From Comamonas endophytica (lineage in GTDB: Bacteria > Pseudomonadota > Gammaproteobacteria > Burkholderiales > Burkholderiaceae_C), in contig NZ_CP106881.1 in assembly GCF_023634805.2 (NCBI RefSeq), positions 806,001-870,000 of the forward strand: a stretch of DNA of 64,000 bases, given 5' to 3'. The notes beneath the pieces were generated by a model that made no database searches, was not told the DNA's origin, and saw only the letters and a program-made list of their open reading frames with translations. This document shows positions 16,568 through 26,951 of the stretch, piece after piece; within the stretch, counting starts at the first letter, position 1, and every line of letters starts with the position of its first letter. The position numbers were made by a program, and so were the translations under genes.

Positions 16568-16921
16568 ATGGCATTCACCACCACCCCCTCCGGCCTGCAA
16601 TACGAAGACACCATCGTCGGCGAAGGCGCCGAAGCCAAGCGTGGCGCCAACGTCACCGTGCACTACACCGGCTGGCTCTACAACGAAGGCGTGCAGGGCG
16701 CGAAGTTCGACTCGAGCAAGGACCGCAAGGACCCCTTCGTGTTCCCCCTGGGCGCCGGCATGGTGATCAAGGGCTGGGACGAAGGCGTGCAGGGCATGAA
16801 GGTCGGCGGCGCACGCACGCTGATCATTCCCGCAGCGCTGGGCTACGGCGCGCGCGGCGCGGGCGGCGTGATCCCGCCGAACGCTACGCTCAAGTTCGAT
16901 GTGGAGCTGCTGGCGGTTTGA
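16568..16921 (+). CDS. FKBP-type peptidyl-prolyl cis-trans isomerase
   Basis: This 117-aa protein is a single cytoplasmic FKBP domain catalysing proline isomerisation. Family active-site residues are visible: VTVHYTGWLY, KFDSS, FPLGAGMVIKGWDEGVQGMKVGG, IPAALGYG and IPPNATLKFDVELL. No signal peptide and no extra domains. AAGGA precedes the ATG. Common Betaproteobacteria proteins of this type are housekeeping folding helpers. Confidence 0.95.
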   Translation: MAFTTTPSGLQYEDTIVGEGAEAKRGANVTVHYTGWLYNEGVQGAKFDSSKDRKDPFVFPLGAGMVIKGWDEGVQGMKVGGARTLIIPAALGYGARGAGGVIPPNATLKFDVELLAV

Positions 16922-16954
16922 AAACGCCTGTTCGATAGCTGTCAGCTGGAACTA

Positions 16955-17099
16955 TCCGTTCGTCCTGAGCCTGGCGCAGGGCATCCTGTCGAAGGATGAA
17001 CGTCCTGTCCTCCAAACGGGAACCATGCGCCCTAAACCTGAGACTTCCAAAACTTGACGTCAGGTCCGTCATCCTGCGACAAGCTCAGGACGAACGGTC
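16955..17099. repeat. Interspersed repeat copies between FKBP and ppsA
   Basis: One copy (16956-17007) has the core split by an extra GGCGCAGGGCATC-type segment between CCTGAGCCT and TGTCGAAGGATG. A second (about 17064-17099) is in opposite orientation. No gene is seen in this 269-base gap. Confidence 0.8.
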
Positions 17100-17146
17100 T
17101 TTTTGGTGCAGTGCTTCAGCCAGGGCTGTCAGCACGGCGCAGAAAC

Positions 17147-17173
17147 AAAAAAAGCGGCCAAGGCCGCTTTTTT
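17147..17173. terminator. Bidirectional terminator downstream of ppsA
   Basis: GCGGCC-AA-GGCCGC hairpin flanked by an A-run and a T-run, so it can work on both strands. It lies 17 bases beyond the ppsA stop. Confidence 0.9.
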
Positions 17174-17190
17174 CATGGGTCAATCGCCTT

Positions 17191-19584
<2,394 letters not shown>

Positions 19585-19787
19585 GGGAAAGCTCCAAAGT
19601 TAAAAACCGCTGCAGCCGCGCCATCCGGTGGCGCGGGGTGGTCCATGCTGCGCTGCGCAGGCTTTGCTCTTGTGGTTGTGGGCCAAAGACGAGCATGGAC
19701 ATGAAATTGGGAATAATGGGCGCCATTGTAGGCCCGCGTCCGGTTTCCGCGCGCCTGGCCCGTCATTCATTTCCCCCAAAGAGCACC

Positions 19788-20609
19788 ATGCACACGCGCA
19801 CCGTATTCCTGATCTCCGACGGCACCGGCATCACCGCCGAGACCTTCGGCAAAGCCCTGATGACCCAGTTCGACGTGAGCGCCCGCTTCGTGCGCATTCC
19901 CTTCGTCACGACCGTGGACAAGGCGCACCAGACCGTGCGCCAGATCAACCACACCGGCGAAGTGGAAGGCAAGAAGCCGATCGTCTTCACGACGCTGGTG
20001 GACATGGAGGTGGTGAACGTCATCCGCGAGAACTGCAAGGGCATGCTGATGGACATGTTCGGCACCTTCGTCAACCCGCTGGAACAGGAGCTGGGGCTCA
20101 AGTCCCACCACCGCGTGGGGCGCTTCTCGGACATCAGCCAGAGCAAGGAATACCTGGACCGCATGGAGGCCATCAACTTCAGCCTGGCCCATGACGACGG
20201 CCAGACCAACCATGATCTCGCGGGCGCCGATGTGATCCTGGTGGGCGTGAGCCGCAGCGGCAAGACGCCGACCAGCCTGTACCTGGCGATGCAGTTCGGC
20301 CTGAAGGTCGGCAACTACCCGCTGATCCCCGAGGACTTCGAACGCCGCCAGTTGCCCCCGGCGCTGCTGCCGGTGCGCAAGAAGCTGTTCGGCCTGTCCA
20401 TCGACCCGCAGCGCCTCTCGGACATCCGCAACGAGCGCCGCCCGAACTCGCGCTACGCCAGCCTGGAGAACTGCCGCCACGAGGTGGCCGAGGCCGAGGC
20501 GATGATGCGGCGTACGGGGATCCGGTGGTTGTCTAGCACCAATAAGTCGATCGAGGAGATTGCGACCACCATCTTGCAGGATGTGAAGCCGGAGCGGCTG
20601 GGGTATTAA
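19788..20609 (+). CDS. ppsR: PEP synthase regulatory protein (kinase/pyrophosphorylase)
   Basis: This 273-aa DUF299 protein inactivates PEP synthase by ADP-dependent threonine phosphorylation and reactivates it by phosphate-dependent dephosphorylation. It begins with the family motif [16 protein letters not shown] and has the P-loop [15 protein letters not shown], then [19 protein letters not shown]. The ATG at 19788 is the family start; in-frame sequence further upstream does not match. Divergent pairing with ppsA supports the call. Confidence 0.97.
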   Translation: MHTRTVFLISDGTGITAETFGKALMTQFDVSARFVRIPFVTTVDKAHQTVRQINHTGEVEGKKPIVFTTLVDMEVVNVIRENCKGMLMDMFGTFVNPLEQELGLKSHHRVGRFSDISQSKEYLDRMEAINFSLAHDDGQTNHDLAGADVILVGVSRSGKTPTSLYLAMQFGLKVGNYPLIPEDFERRQLPPALLPVRKKLFGLSIDPQRLSDIRNERRPNSRYASLENCRHEVAEAEAMMRRTGIRWLSSTNKSIEEIATTILQDVKPERLGY

Positions 20610-20663
20610 ATCTAGGCGTCTGTTCAGGGGCTAAGGACGGCTAGGTTGTTCTTCTAGAGGGCA

Positions 20664-20740
20664 GGACGTTCACCCTTCGACAAGCTCAGGGCGAACGGGG
20701 GGTTTAACCGTTCGTCCTGAGCCTGTCGAAGGATGAATGG
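20664..20740. repeat. Inverted pair of the interspersed repeat
   Basis: Two copies face each other: CACCCTTCGACAAGCTCAGG..GAACGG and CCGTTCGTCCTGAGCCTGTC, separated by about 10 bases. They could form a long hairpin between the convergent ppsR and ahpF. Confidence 0.85.
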
Positions 20741-20780
20741 CCCCCCTACAAAAAGGCATGCCCTTGCTCTCGCCACGATC

Positions 20781-20806
20781 AAAAAAGGACTGCCTTGGCA
20801 GTCCTC
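20781..20806 (-). terminator. Terminator of ahpF
   Basis: AGGACTGCC/GGCAGTCCT hairpin followed on the minus strand by six T. Lies 20 bases beyond the ahpF stop. Confidence 0.88.
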
Positions 20807-20826
20807 TTGCATCAAGCCCCTCGGCT

Positions 20827-22383
20827 TCAGTGACGGATCAAATGATCAAACGCCGACAGCGCCGCCGTAGCCCCCGCACCCGCCGCGATGATGATCTGCT
20901 TGTAAGGCACATCGGTGCAGTCGCCCGCGGCAAACACGCCCGGCACGTTGGTGTGGCCCTTGGCGTCGATGATGATCTCGCCGAAGCGCGTCAGCTCGAC
21001 CGTGCCCTTGAGCCAGTCGGTGTTGGGCAGCAGGCCGATCTGCACGAAGATGCCGTCGAGCGCCAGATCCTGGACGCTGCCCGACACGCGGTCCTTGTAG
21101 GTCAGGCCCGTGACCTTCTTGCCGTCGCCGTTGACCTGGGTGGTCTCGGCGTTGACGATCACCGTGACGTTCGGCAGGCTGCGCAGCTTGCGCTGCAGCA
21201 CCGCGTCGGCACGCAGCTCGGCGCCGAACTCCAGCAGCGTCACATGCTTGACGATCCCGGCCAGGTCGATGGCTGCCTCCACGCCCGAATTGCCGCCGCC
21301 GATCACGGCGACAGGCTTGCCCTTGAACAGCGGGCCGTCGCAGTGCGGGCAGTAGGTCACGCCCTTGGTGCGGTATTGCTCTTCGCCGGGCACGTTCATG
21401 TTGCGCCAGCGCGCGCCGGTCGACAGGATCACGGTCTTCGAGCGCAGCGTCGCGCCCGATTCCAGCTCCACGGTGATCAGGCCGCCCTCTTCCGTGGCCG
21501 GCACCAGCGCCTTGGCGCGCTGCAGGTTCATGCTGTCGACCTCGTAGTCGCGCACATGGCGGTCGAGCGCCGCGGCAAACTGCGGACCTTCGGTCTTCTG
21601 CACCGAGATGAAGTTCTCGATGTCCACGGTGTCCAGCACCTGGCCGCCCATGCGGTCGGCGGCAATGCCGGTGCGGATGCCCTTGCGCGCCGCGTAGACG
21701 GCCGCGGCCGCGCCGGCGGGGCCGCCGCCGACGATCAGCACATCGAACGCTTCCTTGGCGCTGATCTTCGCCGCCGCGCGCGCTTCGGCGCCGCTGTCGA
21801 CCTTGGCGACGATCTCGGCCAACTCCATGCGGCCCTGGCCGAAGCGCGTACCGTTGACGAACACCGTGGGCACGCCCATGACTTCGCGCGCCTCGATCTC
21901 TTCCTGGAACAGCGCGCCGTCGATGGCGGTGTGCGTGATGTTCGGATTGAGCACGCTCATCAGGTTCAGTGCCTGCACGACGTCCGGGCAGTTGTGGCAC
22001 GACAGCGAGTAGTAGGTCTCGAAGTTCAGCGGCGTGTCGATGGCCTTGATCTGCTCGATCAGTTCGGCCGATTCCTTGGACGGGTGGCCGCCGACCTGCA
22101 GCAGCGCCAGCACCAGGGAGGTGAATTCATGGCCCAGGGGCACGCCGGCGAAGCGCACGCCGGTGTTGATGCCGGGGTTGCTGATCAGGAACGAGGGCTT
22201 GCGCGCGTCTGCATCCTGGTCCTCGACCACGGTGATCTTGTCGCTGAGCGCGACCAGGTCGGCCAGCAGGGATTTGACTTCGCCGGACGCCTTCGAGTTG
22301 TCGAGCGTGGCGACGATCTCAATGGGCTTTTGCACGCGTTCGAGGTAAGCCTTGAGTTGGGTCTTGAGTGTGGCGTCAAGCAT
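20827..22383 (-). CDS. ahpF: Alkyl hydroperoxide reductase subunit F
   Basis: This 518-aa flavoprotein passes electrons from NAD(P)H through FAD and two disulfide centres to AhpC. The N-terminal tandem thioredoxin-like domain carries CHNC in [12 protein letters not shown]. The thioredoxin-reductase-like part has the FAD motif [21 protein letters not shown] in [10 protein letters not shown], the NAD motif [18 protein letters not shown], and [15 protein letters not shown]. The start is the ATG at 22383, matching the E. coli MLD start; the in-frame TTG upstream overlaps the ribosome site. It lies downstream of ahpC with a terminator between, so read-through or a second promoter supplies it. Confidence 0.97.
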   Translation of the reverse strand: MLDATLKTQLKAYLERVQKPIEIVATLDNSKASGEVKSLLADLVALSDKITVVEDQDADARKPSFLISNPGINTGVRFAGVPLGHEFTSLVLALLQVGGHPSKESAELIEQIKAIDTPLNFETYYSLSCHNCPDVVQALNLMSVLNPNITHTAIDGALFQEEIEAREVMGVPTVFVNGTRFGQGRMELAEIVAKVDSGAEARAAAKISAKEAFDVLIVGGGPAGAAAAVYAARKGIRTGIAADRMGGQVLDTVDIENFISVQKTEGPQFAAALDRHVRDYEVDSMNLQRAKALVPATEEGGLITVELESGATLRSKTVILSTGARWRNMNVPGEEQYRTKGVTYCPHCDGPLFKGKPVAVIGGGNSGVEAAIDLAGIVKHVTLLEFGAELRADAVLQRKLRSLPNVTVIVNAETTQVNGDGKKVTGLTYKDRVSGSVQDLALDGIFVQIGLLPNTDWLKGTVELTRFGEIIIDAKGHTNVPGVFAAGDCTDVPYKQIIIAAGAGATAALSAFDHLIRH

Positions 22384-22436
22384 GATAGTCAATTCCTATT
22401 AATTATTAATTTCGATAGCTATTGTTCTGCGGTGTC

Positions 22437-22466
22437 AAAAAAAGCCCGGATCGCCCCGGGCTTTTC
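22437..22466 (-). terminator. Terminator/attenuator between ahpC and ahpF
   Basis: GCCCGG and CCGGGC arms with a six-base loop and a T-run on the minus strand, 11 bases after the ahpC stop. It would make AhpC more abundant than AhpF. Confidence 0.88.
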
Positions 22467-22477
22467 AAAGGCACGGC

Positions 22478-23041
22478 TTAGATCTTGCCGACCAGGTCCA
22501 GCGAAGGAGCCAGGGTGGCTTCGCCTTCGTTCCACTTGGCGGGGCAGACTTCACCGGGGTGGGCGGCAACGTACTGGGCAGCCTTGACCTTGCGCAGCAG
22601 CTCGGTGGCGTCGCGGCCAATGCCTTCGGCAGTGATTTCCACGCCCTGGATCACGCCCTGGGGGTCGATGATGAAGGTACCGCGGTTGGCCAGGCCCTGG
22701 TCGGCGCGCAGGATTTCGAAGTTGTTCGAAATGGCCATGGTCGGGTCGCCGATCATGGTGTACTGGATCTTGGCGATGGTTTCCGAAGCATCGTGCCATG
22801 CCTTGTGCACGAAGTGCGTGTCGGTGGACACGGAGAAGATCTCCACGCCCATTTTCTGGAATTCTTCGTAGTGGTCAGCCACGTCGCCCAGTTCGGTGGG
22901 GCAGACGAAGGTGAAGTCGGCGGGGTAGAAGACAAACACGGCCCACTTGCCCAGCACGTCCTTTTCGGTGATGTCGATGAACTTGCCTGCCTTGAAAGCG
23001 CTGGCCTTGAAAGGTTTGATTTCGGTATTGATGACGGACAT
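22478..23041 (-). CDS. ahpC: Alkyl hydroperoxide reductase subunit C (peroxiredoxin)
   Basis: This 187-aa typical 2-Cys peroxiredoxin reduces H2O2, organic peroxides and peroxynitrite. The peroxidatic Cys is C47 in DFTFVCPTE and the resolving Cys is C166 in GEVCPAKW. The length equals the E. coli protein. AAGGAAG precedes the ATG at 23041; a longer in-frame extension upstream has no support. The 256-base region upstream, shared with bfr, is AT-rich with a long dyad and is probably the site of peroxide or iron control. Confidence 0.98.
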   Translation of the reverse strand: MSVINTEIKPFKASAFKAGKFIDITEKDVLGKWAVFVFYPADFTFVCPTELGDVADHYEEFQKMGVEIFSVSTDTHFVHKAWHDASETIAKIQYTMIGDPTMAISNNFEILRADQGLANRGTFIIDPQGVIQGVEITAEGIGRDATELLRKVKAAQYVAAHPGEVCPAKWNEGEATLAPSLDLVGKI

Positions 23042-23108
23042 GGTTTCTTCCTTTAAGTGAGTCGACTGAACACAGGTATGCAGTTTAGAGCTTTCACAAA
23101 ATACATCC

Positions 23109-23138
23109 AATCAATTGACATTATTATGTTAATTGATT
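23109..23138. promoter_or_regulatory. AT-rich imperfect palindrome in the ahpC/bfr divergent region
   Basis: AATCAATT (23109-23116) and AATTGATT (23131-23138) are perfect arms, and the interior ACAT/ATGT continues the symmetry: 26 of 30 bases are symmetric. It lies 68 bases upstream of the ahpC start. OxyR is the family expected here, but the spaced ATAG/CTAT pattern is not clearly present; a Fur- or PerR-type site is possible. Confidence 0.55.
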
Positions 23139-23297
23139 TTGACTATTAGATGTGACAATCCATAGCGCCTGGACTGCTTCTCAACGCAAACACGAGTCAT
23201 CATCAAACGCAGGCAGACCGGATTTGCAGGGTCAAGCCATTGCCAGGGTCATTCGACCAGCGACAATCGACATATCCATAACATCGAGGAGTCCCCC

Positions 23298-23774
23298 ATG
23301 AAAGGCGATCCACAAGTCATCGCGTACCTGCAGGCACAACTGAAGAATGAGCTCACGGCCATCAACCAGTATTTCCTGCACTACCGCATGTACAAGCACT
23401 GGGGCTTCGACAAGCTGGCCAAGAAGGAATATGCCGAGTCGATCGGCGAGATGAAGCATGCCGACTGGCTCATGGACCGCATCTTCATGCTGGACGGCCT
23501 GCCCAACCTGCAGGACCTGGGCAAGCTGCAGATCGGCGAAGACGTGCCCGAAGCCCTGGCCTGCGACCTGCGCCTGGAACTGGCGGCGCAGCAGACCATC
23601 AAGGATGGCATCCACCACGCCGACGCGGTGCGCGACTATGTCTCGCGCGACCTGCTGCTGAAGATCCTCGACGACACGGAGGAGCACATCGACTTCCTCG
23701 AGACCCAGCTGGACATCATCCAGAAGGTCGGCGTGCAGAACTATCTGCAGTCGCAGCTGGGCGAACTCGAATAA
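23298..23774 (+). CDS. bfr: Bacterioferritin with a substituted ferroxidase ligand
   Basis: This 158-aa protein forms the 24-subunit haem-containing iron store. Heme ligand M52 and ferroxidase residues E18, E51, H54, E94 and H130 are all present at the E. coli numbering with no gaps. The sixth ligand, E127, is Thr here (DDTEEHID versus DEEGHID in E. coli), with E128 and E129 next to it. AGGAG precedes the ATG at 23298. It is divergent from ahpC, linking iron storage to peroxide defence. A strong terminator follows. The Thr may be a lineage trait of betaproteobacterial Bfr. Confidence 0.96.
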   Translation: MKGDPQVIAYLQAQLKNELTAINQYFLHYRMYKHWGFDKLAKKEYAESIGEMKHADWLMDRIFMLDGLPNLQDLGKLQIGEDVPEALACDLRLELAAQQTIKDGIHHADAVRDYVSRDLLLKILDDTEEHIDFLETQLDIIQKVGVQNYLQSQLGELE

Positions 23775-23792
23775 CGCGCCCAGGCGCAATTG

Positions 23793-23818
23793 AACGGGCC
23801 CCAGGGCCCGTTTTTTTA
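23793..23818 (+). terminator. Terminator of bfr
   Basis: CGGGCCC-CA-GGGCCCG hairpin and seven T, 18 bases after the bfr stop. Confidence 0.93.
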
Positions 23819-23852
23819 TCCCTGCACCCCATGCATGCCCGGCATGCCCGAT

Positions 23853-24137
23853 ATGCTCGCCCCCATGCAGAATCCGCCCGATACGCCCCGCGCACCCGCC
23901 AAGCAGTCCAACAATCCCTTGCATGGCATCACGCTTGCCGCCATCGTCGAGGCCCTGCAGGCGCACTATGGCTGGGAGGAACTCGGCCGCCTGGTGCCGA
24001 TCCGCTGCTTCCAGAGCCAGCCGAGCGTGAATTCCAGCCTGAAGTTCCTGCGCCGGACGCCTTGGGCGAGGGAGAAGGTGGAGAGTCTTTATCTATATAT
24101 GCTGCGGGAGCAGCGCAGGGGTGGGGGCCGGGGCTGA
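23853..24137 (+). CDS. VF530-family DNA-binding protein
   Basis: This 94-aa protein belongs to the VF530 (DUF2132) family, named after a Vibrio fischeri protein with a small alpha-beta fold that binds double-stranded DNA. The signature NPLHGITLAAIVEALQAHYGWEELGRLVPIRCF, then PSVNSSLKFLRRTPWAREKVESLYL, spans residues about 20-85. Several in-frame ATGs (23835, 23844, 23853, 23865) precede the domain and none has a clear ribosome site, so the start is uncertain. The Arg/Gly-rich tail (QRRGGGRG) is not part of the family core. Cellular role unknown. Confidence 0.82.
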   Translation: MLAPMQNPPDTPRAPAKQSNNPLHGITLAAIVEALQAHYGWEELGRLVPIRCFQSQPSVNSSLKFLRRTPWAREKVESLYLYMLREQRRGGGRG

Positions 24138-24194
24138 ACCGACACCAAGTCAGGCAACTTCCGAATATGGCAAGGCGCGCGATCCATCTCGAGA

Positions 24195-24376
24195 ACAGGC
24201 CGTCCATGGTTCGACGGGGCCGCCCAGGCAAGCTCACCACGAACGGTTGGGAACAGGCGCCTACCTTCCCACCGTTCGTCCTGAGCTTGTCGAAGGATGG
24301 ACGGCCTGCGCTCCAAGTATGAGCACAGGCCGTCCATGGTTCGACGGACTTGTCTAGGCAAGCTCACCACGAACGG
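24195..24376. repeat. Interspersed repeat cluster downstream of the VF530 gene
   Basis: Three copies: 24195-24246 (with an inserted GGGGCCGCCCAGGCA segment), 24271-24307 in the opposite orientation, and 24325-24376 (with inserted GACTTGTCTAGGCA). No gene is seen in this 283-base gap. Confidence 0.85.
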
Positions 24377-24420
24377 TAACCACCATGACTTTTCTTGAGG
24401 TCAGCCGTCAGTGGTAAAGC

Positions 24421-25377
24421 TCAATTCGCCACCAGGAAATCCCGACTGATATCCCCTCCCAGCGCATTCACGCGCTCGAGGAACTCGGTGAGATAGGCAT
24501 GCAGCCCGGTGGCGAGGATTTCCTCGATGCGCGCATAGCGCAGGTCGACCAGCAGGCGGCCCGCCTTGCGCTGGGTCTCTTCGGACTGCGCGTTGGCGAC
24601 CAGCGTCAGGTTGGCGACCACCTCCTGCATGCTGGCCAGCAGCGAGCGCGGCATGTCGGGGCGCAGGATCAGCAGCTCGGCCACGCGCCCGGGCGTGATC
24701 ACGTCGCGATAGACCTTGCGGTAGACCTCGAAGGCCGAGACGCTGCGCAGCAGTGTGCTCCAGTGGTAGAAGTCGAACTGCGCCACCCCGCCGCTGGCGC
24801 TGCCGTGGTAGTCGCCGCGCTCGATGGCGTGGAACTTCACATCCAGCAGGCGCGCGGTGTTGTCGGCGCGCTCGAGCGCCGTGCCCAGGCGCAGGAAATG
24901 GTAGGCATCATCCTGCAGCATCGTGCCCTGGGTGACGCCGCGCGACAGATGCGAACGCTCCTTGACCCATTCGAAGAACTGCGCCGGGTCGCGCTCGAAG
25001 GCGCCATCGTCGAGTTGGCGCCGGAGTTCCAGCCAGGTATGGTTGTGGGTTTCCCAGACTTCGGTGGTGAGCGTGCCGCGCACGGCGCGCGCGTTCTCGC
25101 GCGCGGCGCGCAGGCAGCGCAGGATCGAGGCCGGGTTGCTGTCGTCGCGGACCATGAAGTCCAGCACCTTGTCGCGCGTGATTTCGCCGTGGATCTCGCG
25201 ATAGGCGGGCACCAGCTCGCTGATCGACAGCACGCCCTGCCACGATTTGAGTCCCTGGCGCGCGGCCTTGGGCAGCATCGAGGTGTCATAGCTCACGCTC
25301 AGCAGGCGCGCGGTGTTTTCCGCGCGCTCGATGTAGCGCGACATCCAGTACAGATGGTCTGCGGTGCGGCTCAGCAT
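24421..25377 (-). CDS. Alpha-E domain protein (DUF403)
   Basis: This 318-aa, largely helical protein starts with the alpha-E signature LSRTADHLYWMSRYIERAENTARLL, repeated in similar form later (FLRLGTALERADNTARLLDVKFHAI). Its ATG overlaps the stop of the ATP-grasp gene by 7 bases (ATGCTGA), so the two are coupled. Comparative work on ATP-grasp families predicted that alpha-E proteins, circularly permuted ATP-grasps and transglutaminase-like proteases form a peptide-modifying system. No member of that protease family lies in this window. Biochemical function is unknown. Confidence 0.88.
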   Translation of the reverse strand: MLSRTADHLYWMSRYIERAENTARLLSVSYDTSMLPKAARQGLKSWQGVLSISELVPAYREIHGEITRDKVLDFMVRDDSNPASILRCLRAARENARAVRGTLTTEVWETHNHTWLELRRQLDDGAFERDPAQFFEWVKERSHLSRGVTQGTMLQDDAYHFLRLGTALERADNTARLLDVKFHAIERGDYHGSASGGVAQFDFYHWSTLLRSVSAFEVYRKVYRDVITPGRVAELLILRPDMPRSLLASMQEVVANLTLVANAQSEETQRKAGRLLVDLRYARIEEILATGLHAYLTEFLERVNALGGDISRDFLVAN

Positions 25378-26846
25378 GCGGCGCTCCCTTCGGCTTCGGT
25401 CGCGTCTTCCAGCACCCAGGTGTCCTTGGTGCCCCCGCCCTGTGATGAATTGACCACCAGCGATCCTTCCTTGAGGGCCACGCGGGTCAGGCCGCCGGCC
25501 ACCATCTGCACTGTCTTGCCGCTGAGCACGAAAGGCCGCAGGTCGATGTGGCGCGGCGCGATGCCGCTTTCCACATAGGTCGGGCAGCTCGACAGGCTCA
25601 ACGTCGGCTGGGCAATGTAGCCCGAGGGGTTGCCCACCAGCACCTGGCGGAAGTCCTCGATCTCGGCGCGCGTCGCGGCCGGGCCGATCAGCATGCCGTA
25701 GCCGCCGGCGCCATGCACTTCCTTGACCACGAGTTCGTCCAGGTGGTCCAGGACGTACTTCAGGTCGTCCTCCTTGCGGCACATCCAGGTCGGGACGTTC
25801 GACAGCAGCGGCTCCTCGCCCAGGTAGAAGCGGATCATGTCCGGCACGAAGGGATAGACCGATTTGTCGTCGGCGATACCGGTGCCGATGGCATTGCAGA
25901 TCGCGACGTTGCCGGCGCGGTAGGCGCGCATCAGGCCGGCGCAGCCGAGCGAGGAGTCGGCGCGGAACACCTCGGGGTCGAGGAAGTCGTCGTCCAGCCG
26001 GCGGTAGATGACGTCGACGCGGCGGCGCCCGTGCGTGGTGCGCATGTACACGGTATCGTTCTCGACCACCAGGTCCTGGCCCTCGACCAGCTCCACGCCC
26101 ATCTGCTGCGCCAGGAAGGCATGCTCGAAATAGGCGCTGTTGTGCATGCCCGGAGTGAGCACCACGACGGTGGGCTCGGGCGCGCTGGCGGGCGCGACGG
26201 CGCGCAGCGTGTCCAGCAGCAGGTCGGGGTAATGCGCCACGGGCGCCACCGCGTGCTGCTCGAACAGGTCGGGGAAGAGCCGCATCATCATGCGCCGGTT
26301 CTCCAGCATGTAGGAGACGCCGGAGGGCACGCGAAGGTTGTCTTCGAGCACGTAGTACTCTCCCGTGCCGTCGGCATTGGCGGCGCGCACGATGTCGATG
26401 CCGGCGATCTGCGCGTAGATGTCGCCCGGCACCTTGAGCCCGGCCATTTCGGGGCGGAACTGGGCGTTGTCCAGGATCAGGTCGGAGGGCACGATGCCGG
26501 CGCGCAGGATGTCCTGGCCATGGTAGATATCGTGGATGAAGCGGTTGAGCGCCGTGGCGCGCTGCGTCAGGCCGCGCTGCAGGTGCGTCCACTCGGGTGC
26601 GGGGATGATGCGCGGGATGGTGTCGAAGGGGATGAGCCGTTCCTGCCCGGCGCCGGCCTCGTCCTTGGCGCCATAGACGGCAAAGGTGATGCCGACCCGG
26701 CGGAAGATCATCTCCGCCTCGGCGCGCCGCGCCTGCATGGTGTCGGCGGGCTGGCGTGACAGCCATTCACGGTAGCTTTTGTAATGCGCTCGCACATCGC
26801 TGCCCTCGAAGGGCGTGGCTGCATACATTTCGTCGAATCGTTGCAT
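25371..26846 (-). CDS. Circularly permuted ATP-grasp type 2 protein (DUF404/DUF407)
   Basis: This 491-aa protein belongs to the circularly permuted ATP-grasp family predicted to form peptide-like amide bonds. Visible family stretches are NRFIHDIYHGQDIL, YYVLEDNLRVPSGVSYMLENR, TPGMHNSAYFEHAFLAQQMGVELVEG, VIYRRLDDDFLDPEVF, NAIGTGIADDKSVYPFVP, and VVKEVHGAGGYGMLIGP (about 385-401, nucleotide contact). The ATG at 26846 has GGAG 10 bases upstream, and the protein starts at the usual MQRFDEMYA. First gene of a two-gene operon with the alpha-E protein. Substrate unknown. Confidence 0.9.
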   Translation of the reverse strand: MQRFDEMYAATPFEGSDVRAHYKSYREWLSRQPADTMQARRAEAEMIFRRVGITFAVYGAKDEAGAGQERLIPFDTIPRIIPAPEWTHLQRGLTQRATALNRFIHDIYHGQDILRAGIVPSDLILDNAQFRPEMAGLKVPGDIYAQIAGIDIVRAANADGTGEYYVLEDNLRVPSGVSYMLENRRMMMRLFPDLFEQHAVAPVAHYPDLLLDTLRAVAPASAPEPTVVVLTPGMHNSAYFEHAFLAQQMGVELVEGQDLVVENDTVYMRTTHGRRRVDVIYRRLDDDFLDPEVFRADSSLGCAGLMRAYRAGNVAICNAIGTGIADDKSVYPFVPDMIRFYLGEEPLLSNVPTWMCRKEDDLKYVLDHLDELVVKEVHGAGGYGMLIGPAATRAEIEDFRQVLVGNPSGYIAQPTLSLSSCPTYVESGIAPRHIDLRPFVLSGKTVQMVAGGLTRVALKEGSLVVNSSQGGGTKDTWVLEDATEAEGSAAC

Positions 26847-26951
26847 CTGGGTAGGTCTCCTGAACCACACAAGCAGGACCGTCTGCGGTCCCACGCTTGT
26901 CCACGCGGCAGTTTACCCATCGCCTGGCATCCTCGAGGTAGGCCGGAGCGC

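Noticed and set aside
22383..22392. TTG as ahpF start
   Set aside because: It would leave the Shine-Dalgarno only one or two bases away; the ATG at 22383 matches the family start.
24195..24376. Repeats considered as a CRISPR array
   Set aside because: Copies alternate in orientation, spacers are irregular and unequal, and no cas gene is present.
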